This document shows positions 1 to 2,970 of a stretch of 5,200 bases of DNA, one piece after another. Each line of letters opens with the position of its first letter. Position 1 is the first letter of the stretch. Below the pieces are notes generated by a model that was not told where the DNA came from, searched no databases, and saw nothing but the letters and a program-made list of their open reading frames with translations. The position numbers were made by a program, and so were the translations under genes. Where the stretch lies: positions 1 to 5,200 of the forward strand of contig CALGGT010000050.1 in assembly GCA_937915825.1 (NCBI GenBank). The letters run 5' to 3'. Source of the stretch: an uncultured Eubacterium sp. Its GTDB lineage: Bacteria; Bacillota; Clostridia; Lachnospirales; Lachnospiraceae.

Positions 1-53
1 AGAGCATCTGCCTTACAAGCAGAGGGTCACAGGTTCGAGCCCTGTAGGTCCCA
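1..53 (+). tRNA. tRNA-Val (anticodon UAC), 5'-truncated by window edge
   Basis: The 3' two thirds of a tRNA are visible. The anticodon stem is TCTGC (7-11) with GCAGA (19-23) around the loop CTTACAA, giving anticodon TAC at 14-16, which reads valine codons. The T arm is ACAGG/CCTGT (29-33, 41-45) around TTCGAGC. The acceptor 3' strand AGGTCCC (46-52) is followed by discriminator A53. The next bases are TTC, so CCA is not encoded and must be added enzymatically. The missing acceptor 5' strand and most of the D arm lie upstream of the window. Confidence 0.93.
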
Positions 54-84
54 TTCATAACCCGGGATACCACAGCAATCTTAT

Positions 85-158
85 GGCGGGATAGCTCAGT
101 TGGCAAGAGCACACGGTTCATACCCGTGGTGTCGGGGGTTCGAATCCCTTTCCCGCTA
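85..158 (+). tRNA. tRNA-Met, elongator (anticodon CAU)
   Basis: A complete 74-nt cloverleaf can be folded. The acceptor GGCGGGA (85-91) pairs with TCCCGCT (151-157), with a G-U closing pair and discriminator A158. The D stem is GCTC/GAGC. The anticodon stem CACGG/CCGTG encloses TTCATAC, with CAT at 119-121. The T loop is TTCGAAT. The regular acceptor without a C1-A72 mismatch argues against the initiator. The GGCGG...CGCTA ends with a first G-U pair match Firmicute elongator Met tRNA rather than tRNA-Ile2(CAU), although lysidine modification cannot be excluded from DNA. CCA is not encoded. It lies 31 nt after tRNA-Val and is probably co-transcribed with it. Confidence 0.92.
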
Positions 159-166
159 CGTTATAC

Positions 167-212
167 AACTCCACCGCAGAGCCGATGAATCAGGAATGCG
201 ATGGGGTTTTTT
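167..212 (+). terminator. Probable intrinsic terminator of the tRNA-Val/tRNA-Met unit
   Basis: The arm at 167-178 (AACTCCACCGCA) pairs with 197-208 (TGCGATGGGGTT). This gives about eleven pairs including one G-U, plus one C-A mismatch (174/201), around an 18-nt loop. A run of six T residues (207-212) follows directly. It sits 9 nt after tRNA-Met and would separate the tRNA transcript from ispF. The mismatch and the large loop keep confidence moderate. Confidence 0.55.
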
Positions 213-235
213 CGTATAGAATTTTTATCGGTGCT

Positions 236-280
236 AGGATTTTCGATGCAAGGATTTTCGATGCAAGGATTTCAGATGTA
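236..280 (+). repeat. 15-bp tandem repeat, three copies, carrying AGGA-ATG modules
   Basis: The unit AGGATTTTCGATGCA occurs at 236-250, again exactly at 251-265, and in diverged form (AGGATTTCAGATGTA) at 266-280. A fourth AGGA begins at 281 and merges into the purine-rich ribosome binding site of ispF (GAAAGGGG, 286-293). Each unit contains a Shine-Dalgarno-like AGGA, six spacer bases and ATG. A TAGAAT hexamer at 217-222 could be the -10 of an ispF promoter, but no convincing -35 lies at the right distance. Confidence 0.8.
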
Positions 281-281
281 A
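246..281 (+). CDS. Possible leader peptide upstream of ispF (speculative)
   Basis: Within the tandem repeat, ATG at 246 opens an 11-codon frame (MQGFSMQGFQM) ending at TAA 279-281, which lies 19 nt before the ispF start. AGGA at 236-239 is 6 nt upstream of this ATG, a normal spacing. In-frame ATGs at 261 and 276 have the same spacing from their own AGGA, and the last one is a bare ATG-TAA. An in-frame GTG lies at 231. The frame is shifted relative to ispF. It could be a translated leader that affects ispF initiation, or simply a by-product of repeat expansion. No known leader peptide family was recognised. Confidence 0.22.
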   Translation: MQGFSMQGFQM

Positions 282-300
282 GGACGAAAGGGGCGAAACG

Positions 301-768
301 ATGCGTGTAGGAATTGGTTACGATGTACATAAGACAGCTGAGAATCGGAAAATGATCATTGGTGGCGTAACGCTGGATTGTGACTATGGTCTTTTGGGAC
401 ACTCAGATGCAGATGTTTTGCTGCATGCCATCTCAGACGCCCTGCTTGGGGCAGCAGCGTTGGGGGATATCGGCAAGCATTTTCCAGACACGGATCCTAA
501 GTATAAGGATGCGGACAGTGTTCTTCTATTAAAAGAGGTGAGAGGTTTTCTGGCAGAAGCCGGATATCAGGTGGTGAACGTGGATGCGGTGATCATCGCG
601 CAAGCACCGAAAATGGCACCTTACATACCCGAGATGGTATCGGTGATCGCCCAGGCTCTTCAGGTAGAGGAACATCAGGTAAATGTTAAGGCGACCACGG
701 AAGAAGGATTGGGCTTTACAGGAAGTGGCGAAGGAATTGCCGCGCAGGCGGTTGCCATGATCGAATAA
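301..768 (+). CDS. ispF: 2-C-methyl-D-erythritol 2,4-cyclodiphosphate synthase
   Basis: This enzyme cyclises CDP-methylerythritol 2-phosphate to ME-2,4-cyclodiphosphate and releases CMP, in the cytoplasmic MEP pathway that supplies isoprenoids. The 155-aa length is normal for the family. The N-terminal motif GYDVHK carries the metal ligands D8 and H10, and H42 is the third ligand in HSDADVLLH (34-42). D56 and G58 are in the LGDIGKHFPD segment. The C-terminal signature ATTEEGLGFTGSGEG spans 131-145, with T132 and E135 at the nucleotide-binding positions. All expected key residues are present. The start is supported by GAAAGGGG (286-293), 7 nt upstream. It is first in an operon with rlmB and the sigma factor. 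In many Firmicutes cysS follows ispF, but here rlmB follows after 10 nt. The family trimerises, with active sites between subunits. Confidence 0.97.
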   Translation: MRVGIGYDVHKTAENRKMIIGGVTLDCDYGLLGHSDADVLLHAISDALLGAAALGDIGKHFPDTDPKYKDADSVLLLKEVRGFLAEAGYQVVNVDAVIIAQAPKMAPYIPEMVSVIAQALQVEEHQVNVKATTEEGLGFTGSGEGIAAQAVAMIE

Positions 769-778
769 GGAGAATCAG

Positions 779-1519
779 ATGTCAGAGGATTGGATCGAAG
801 GAAGAAATAGTGTGCGGGAGGCCTTGCGTTCCGAAGTGACGGTGGAATGCTTGTACGTGTTGGATGGTTGCGAGGACGGCCCGATCAAAGATATTTGCAA
901 ACGTGCCAAAAAGCAGGGGATTCGTGTGGATTTCGTGGAGAAGGAACGTTTGGATCAATACAGTAACACCGGAAAGCACCAGGGAGTCATGGCGAGGATT
1001 GCGGCTTACCGCTATGCGGAAGTGAAGGAGATCCTGGAAAAGGCCGAAGAAAAGGGAGAGCCTCCTTTTCTATTTCTTTTGGATGGAATCGAGGACCCTC
1101 ATAACCTGGGAGCCATTATCCGAACGGCGAATCTGGCAGGAGCTCATGGCGTGATCATCCCCAAAAGAAGGGCAGTTGGTCTTACGTCCATTGTGGCCAA
1201 GGCGTCGGCTGGCGCGTTGTATTATACGCCGGTAGCCCGGGTGGCGAATCTGAAGGCTACGATGGAGCAATTGAAGAAAGAAGGGCTGTGGTTTGTCTGT
1301 GCGGATATGGACGGAGAGATCATGTATCACGTGGATATGAAGGGACCTTTGGGAATCGTTATCGGAAAGGAAGGAGAAGGCGTGTCTCGCCTTGTGAAAG
1401 AGCATTGTGACTTTGTAGCCCAAATTCCTATGGCAGGTGATATCGACTCCCTGAACGCATCGGTAGCGGCAGGAGTCCTGGGGTACGAAGCGGTTCGACA
1501 GAGAAGAGGGATGAATTGA
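779..1519 (+). CDS. rlmB: 23S rRNA (guanosine-2'-O)-methyltransferase RlmB (TrmH/SpoU family)
   Basis: This is an S-adenosylmethionine-dependent SPOUT methyltransferase expected to 2'-O-methylate a guanosine in 23S rRNA (G2251 in E. coli numbering). The 246-aa protein has the N-terminal RNA-binding substrate domain (about 4-75, opening with EGRNSVREAL and including HQG at 67-69). The trefoil-knot catalytic domain follows. Motif 1 is at 101-115, with N109, G111 and R115 in the N-x-G-x-x-x-R pattern. Motif 2 is at 192-203 (IVIGKEGEGVS). Motif 3 is at 223-237, with S224, L225, N226 and S228. All catalytic motifs are intact. AAGGAG at 767-772 overlaps the ispF stop codon and lies 6 nt before ATG, so translation is probably coupled to ispF. 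The stop codon overlaps the start of the sigma gene. A sister function such as the tRNA methylase TrmH is less likely given the N-terminal domain and the neighbouring sigH. Confidence 0.94.
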   Translation: MSEDWIEGRNSVREALRSEVTVECLYVLDGCEDGPIKDICKRAKKQGIRVDFVEKERLDQYSNTGKHQGVMARIAAYRYAEVKEILEKAEEKGEPPFLFLLDGIEDPHNLGAIIRTANLAGAHGVIIPKRRAVGLTSIVAKASAGALYYTPVARVANLKATMEQLKKEGLWFVCADMDGEIMYHVDMKGPLGIVIGKEGEGVSRLVKEHCDFVAQIPMAGDIDSLNASVAAGVLGYEAVRQRRGMN

Positions 1520-2133
1520 GGTCAGAAGAAATTTCGGTGGAAAATCCGGAACTTTGGATCCGGGTTCGTAAGGGAGATACTCAGGCGGTAGAGGAATTAA
1601 TGAGTCGTTACCGGTATTTGGTGAGCCATCGGGCGTTCAACCGCTACATCGTCGGGGGAGACAGTGATGATGTATTGCAGGAGGGGATGATCGGTTTGTA
1701 TCATGCCATCCAAAGTTACGATGAGAAGAAGGGATCCTTTGAATCCTATGCGATCGTCTGCATTGATCATCAAATCCTAAAAGCGGTGGAATTTGCCGGG
1801 CGAAAGAAGCATACCCCCCTGAATGAAAGCCTTTCCCTGGATTTTATCCAAGAGGATGAGGAAGGAAACACTTACGCGCCAATGGCTGGGGAAAGTCTGG
1901 CAGATCCAAGTGGGAATCCGGAAGCGCTTCTCTTGTTAGAGGAGCGGGTGGATCGCATTAAAAACGCGTTCATTTTTGATTTGAGCGAAATGGAGCGCAA
2001 GGTCGCCCGTCTGTGGTTTTTGGGGTATGAGTATACGGAAATTTCCAGAGAATTAGGGATTTCGCCTAAGTCGGCGGACAATGCGTTGCAAAGAATCAAG
2101 AAAAAAATAAAATTTGTGTTGACATCTGATTGA
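1516..2133 (+). CDS. sigH: RNA polymerase sigma factor, SigH (Spo0H)-like
   Basis: This 205-aa sigma-70 family protein lacks regions 1 and 3, as expected for the sigma-30/SigH group that directs stationary-phase and early sporulation genes. Region 2 spans about 13-100, with the core-binding stretch DDVLQEGMIGLYHAI (51-65) and the promoter-melting segment from G73. An acidic linker (about 104-143) leads to region 4 at 155-199, a helix-turn-helix ending in KSADNALQRIKKK (185-197), which is close to the SigH signature. The chosen start is TTG at 1516, which overlaps the rlmB TGA (TTGA) and has AAGAGGG (1504-1510) 5 nt upstream. GTG at 1537 is an alternative but has a poorer ribosome binding site. 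The overlap implies translational coupling to rlmB. The final codons also contain the promoter of tRNA-Thr. Gene order after rlmB supports the sigH call. That it controls sporulation in this organism is inference. Confidence 0.88.
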   Translation: MRSEEISVENPELWIRVRKGDTQAVEELMSRYRYLVSHRAFNRYIVGGDSDDVLQEGMIGLYHAIQSYDEKKGSFESYAIVCIDHQILKAVEFAGRKKHTPLNESLSLDFIQEDEEGNTYAPMAGESLADPSGNPEALLLLEERVDRIKNAFIFDLSEMERKVARLWFLGYEYTEISRELGISPKSADNALQRIKKKIKFVLTSD

Positions 2134-2147
2134 GTTTTTGATAGAAT
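2119..2147 (+). promoter_or_regulatory. Sigma-A-type promoter of tRNA-Thr, inside the 3' end of sigH
   Basis: TTGACA at 2119-2124 is a perfect -35 box. A 17-nt spacer leads to TAGAAT at 2142-2147, a five-of-six -10 box. Transcription would start near 2154, about 30 nt before tRNA-Thr. The -35 box and the first bases of the spacer overlap the last sigH codons and its stop codon. No terminator is visible between sigH and the tRNA, so read-through from the operon could also reach it. Confidence 0.85.
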
Positions 2148-2183
2148 CATTTTTAGGTTGCGACGATAAATGCAACAGAATTA

Positions 2184-2256
2184 GCTGGCGTGGCACAGGA
2201 GGTAGCGCACCTCATTGGTAGTGAGGAGGTCACGGGTTCGACTCCCGTCGCTAGCT
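2184..2256 (+). tRNA. tRNA-Thr (anticodon GGU)
   Basis: A complete 73-nt cloverleaf can be folded. The acceptor GCTGGCG (2184-2190) pairs with CGCTAGC (2249-2255), with one G-U pair and discriminator T2256. The anticodon stem CCTCA/TGAGG surrounds TTGGTAG, with GGT at 2217-2219. The T arm is ACGGG/CCCGT with loop TTCGACT. The D stem GCAC/GCGC has one A-C mismatch. CCA is not encoded (GAA follows). A U discriminator is known for clostridial threonine tRNAs. It is transcribed as its own unit between the promoter at 2119-2147 and the terminator at 2258-2290. Confidence 0.93.
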
Positions 2257-2257
2257 G

Positions 2258-2290
2258 AAAAGAGGACTGTAGAGACAGTCCTCTTTTTTT
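2258..2290 (+). terminator. Strong intrinsic terminator, shared by tRNA-Thr and mrnC
   Basis: A perfect 13-bp stem, 2258-2270 with 2275-2287 (core AGAGGACTGT/ACAGTCCTCT), closes on the 4-nt loop AGAG and ends in seven T residues (2284-2290). It starts two bases after tRNA-Thr. On the minus strand the same hairpin is followed by four U residues from 2261-2258, so it can also end the convergent mrnC transcript, though with a weaker U tract. The mrnC stop codon (2289-2291) lies within the T run. Confidence 0.92.
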
Positions 2291-2726
2291 ATATCTGACT
2301 CTTCGGATCTTGAAAACCGGTTAGAACCAGATCCATACATCGGTTTAAATCTCCCTTTAGATAGAGAAAAGCCATGAGCGCTTCCAAACCGGTGGCGGCA
2401 TGATAGTCTTGAATGCTGGCATTTTTCGCCACGGAATGGGTTCTGGTATTTCTCCCTCTTCGTACCACATCCGCTTCTTCCTCTGTCAGAAGAGGGAGGA
2501 TCGTCTCTAAGAGTTTCGCCTGGGACTTGGCGTTGGCGTAGGAGCTGGTTGCTTTATGAAGTTTATCCACACGGGTTTTTCCTTTTTCGATCATGATCGT
2601 TCGTAGGATCAATTCGTAAACCGCGTCCCCTAGGAAAGCCAGAGCCAAAGGGGGAAGTTCCTGGGGCGTCACCCCTTTGAGAGACATTTCTTCCAAAATT
2701 CGGGAAACAATCATTACATCGGTCAT
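2289..2726 (-). CDS. mrnC: Mini-ribonuclease III (ribonuclease III-like catalytic domain)
   Basis: This endoribonuclease consists of a single RNase III catalytic domain without a double-stranded RNA-binding domain. In Bacillus it matures the ends of 23S rRNA. The 145-aa length fits the family. The signature LALAFLGDAVYE (27-38) holds the catalytic D34. RRGRN at 89-93 is the conserved basic loop, and ATGLEALMAFLYL (111-123) holds the second acidic catalytic residue E115. The start is supported on the minus strand by GAGGT (plus-strand 2733-2737), 6 nt before ATG; a later Met (residue 5) is less well placed. In Bacillus-type gene order mrnC sits between cysS and rlmB on the same strand. Here it is inverted and downstream of sigH and tRNA-Thr, which suggests a local rearrangement. 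Its function is linked to RlmB through 23S rRNA. Confidence 0.94.
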   Translation of the reverse strand: MTDVMIVSRILEEMSLKGVTPQELPPLALAFLGDAVYELILRTIMIEKGKTRVDKLHKATSSYANAKSQAKLLETILPLLTEEEADVVRRGRNTRTHSVAKNASIQDYHAATGLEALMAFLYLKGDLNRCMDLVLTGFQDPKSQI

Positions 2727-2760
2727 ATCGTTACCTCATTTGTTCCTTTCTTCCTGACGT

Positions 2761-2789
2761 AAATCTAAAAAAAAATTTAGTTTTGTCAT
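2761..2789 (-). promoter_or_regulatory. Candidate promoter of mrnC (minus strand)
   Basis: On the minus strand ATGACA (plus-strand 2784-2789) matches five of six bases of a -35 box. A 16-nt spacer leads to TAGATT (plus-strand 2762-2767), a four-of-six -10 box. Transcription would begin near 2755, about 30 nt before the mrnC ATG. The A/T-rich spacer (nine T residues) is promoter-like. The -10 is weak. Confidence 0.4.
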
Positions 2790-2799
2790 ATTAATGACA
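2784..2799. promoter_or_regulatory. Palindrome TGTCAT-ATTA-ATGACA, possible operator or shared -35
   Basis: A perfect 6-bp inverted repeat is separated by ATTA. Each arm reads ATGACA outward on one strand, so it gives a -35-like hexamer for both directions: toward mrnC (see 2761-2789) and, on the plus strand, toward a weak TACATT at 2818-2823 after 18 nt. It could instead be a binding site for a dimeric regulator. No regulator family was recognised. Confidence 0.4.
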
Positions 2800-2841
2800 T
2801 ACTTGCCAGCTATATTTTACATTAGAGAGGAAGAGAAGTCA

Positions 2842-2892
2842 ATGTTGCTATGGATGGATAAAATGCTGCTTGCATTTATCCATCTCTTGTGA
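2842..2892 (+). CDS. Possible small hydrophobic peptide, 16 aa (speculative)
   Basis: ATG at 2842 opens the frame MLLWMDKMLLAFIHLL, which ends at TGA 2890-2892. A purine-rich GAGGAAGAG (2826-2834) precedes it, with GGAAG 8 nt before the ATG. The peptide is almost entirely hydrophobic. The frame coincides with the imperfect palindrome at 2854-2883 and with the promoter of the large downstream gene, so constraint on DNA structure may explain it better than coding. No relative was recognised. Confidence 0.15.
   Translation: MLLWMDKMLLAFIHLL
2854..2883. repeat. 30-bp imperfect palindrome over the -35 of the surface-protein promoter
   Basis: ATGGATAAAATGC (2854-2866) is the inverted copy of GCATTTATCCAT (2872-2883), with a single unpaired A and a 5-nt centre (TGCTT). 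The right half overlaps the candidate -35 TTGCAT (2870-2875). No T run follows, so it is not an intrinsic terminator. Its position suggests an operator for a repressor or activator of the gene at 2971. If transcribed from further upstream it would form a stable hairpin. Confidence 0.65.
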
Positions 2893-2898
2893 TATACT
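2870..2898 (+). promoter_or_regulatory. Candidate extended -10 promoter for the exported protein gene
   Basis: TATACT at 2893-2898 is preceded by TGA (2890-2892), giving an extended -10 of the TGnTATAAT type. TTGCAT at 2870-2875 lies 17 nt upstream as a weak three-of-six -35. Transcription would start near 2905 and leave a leader of about 66 nt before the ATG at 2971. The weak -35 lies within a palindrome, which fits activator or repressor control. Confidence 0.55.
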
Positions 2899-2910
2899 AA
2901 TTTATGTGCA

Positions 2911-2942
2911 TTATGGAGAGTTATGTATCGATTTCTCCATGG
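2911..2942 (+). other. Stem-loop in the predicted 5' UTR of the exported protein gene
   Basis: ATGGAGA (2913-2919) pairs with TCTCCAT (2934-2940) around a 14-nt loop, extendable by two U-G pairs at the base (2911-2912 with 2941-2942). It sits about 6 nt after the predicted transcription start and 17 nt before the AGGAGGT ribosome binding site. It does not resemble a riboswitch class I know. A 5' stabilising hairpin is a reasonable inference. Confidence 0.4.
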
Positions 2943-2970
2943 TGAAGAAAACATTTATAGGAGGTATTTT

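Noticed and set aside
215..222. Sigma-A promoter for ispF with -10 TAGAAT at 217-222
   Set aside because: No recognisable -35 at 16-18 nt upstream and no extended -10; kept only as a remark under the tandem repeat.
192..242. SigH-type promoter upstream of ispF (AGGATTT-like -35 elements with GAAT at 219-222)
   Set aside because: The AGGAAT at 192-197 is too far from GAAT (21 nt), and the repeat AGGATTT elements have no GAAT at the right downstream distance. Autoregulation by SigH is not supported.
236..280. CRISPR array
   Set aside because: The units are contiguous 15-bp copies without spacers, so this is a short tandem repeat and not a CRISPR.
190..402. Minus-strand frame with a SKILA-type five-residue repeat
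   Set aside because: It is the antisense reading of the 15-bp tandem repeat plus the ispF start; it has no convincing function and overlaps a certain gene.
782..1423. Minus-strand frames of 65 and 117 codons
   Set aside because: They lie entirely within rlmB, which has intact family motifs; composition is that of an antisense shadow.
1872..2150. Minus-strand frame of 92 codons over the sigH 3' end
   Set aside because: Antisense to sigH and across the tRNA-Thr promoter; no family features.
2766..2780. CTAAA-AAAAA-TTTAG as an intrinsic terminator
   Set aside because: The stem is only five A/T-rich pairs with an A-rich centre; it is more likely part of the A/T-rich promoter region.
2905..2970. 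Riboswitch in the leader of the exported protein gene
   Set aside because: Only a single simple hairpin in about 66 nt; too short and lacking the conserved core of c-di-GMP or other known classes.
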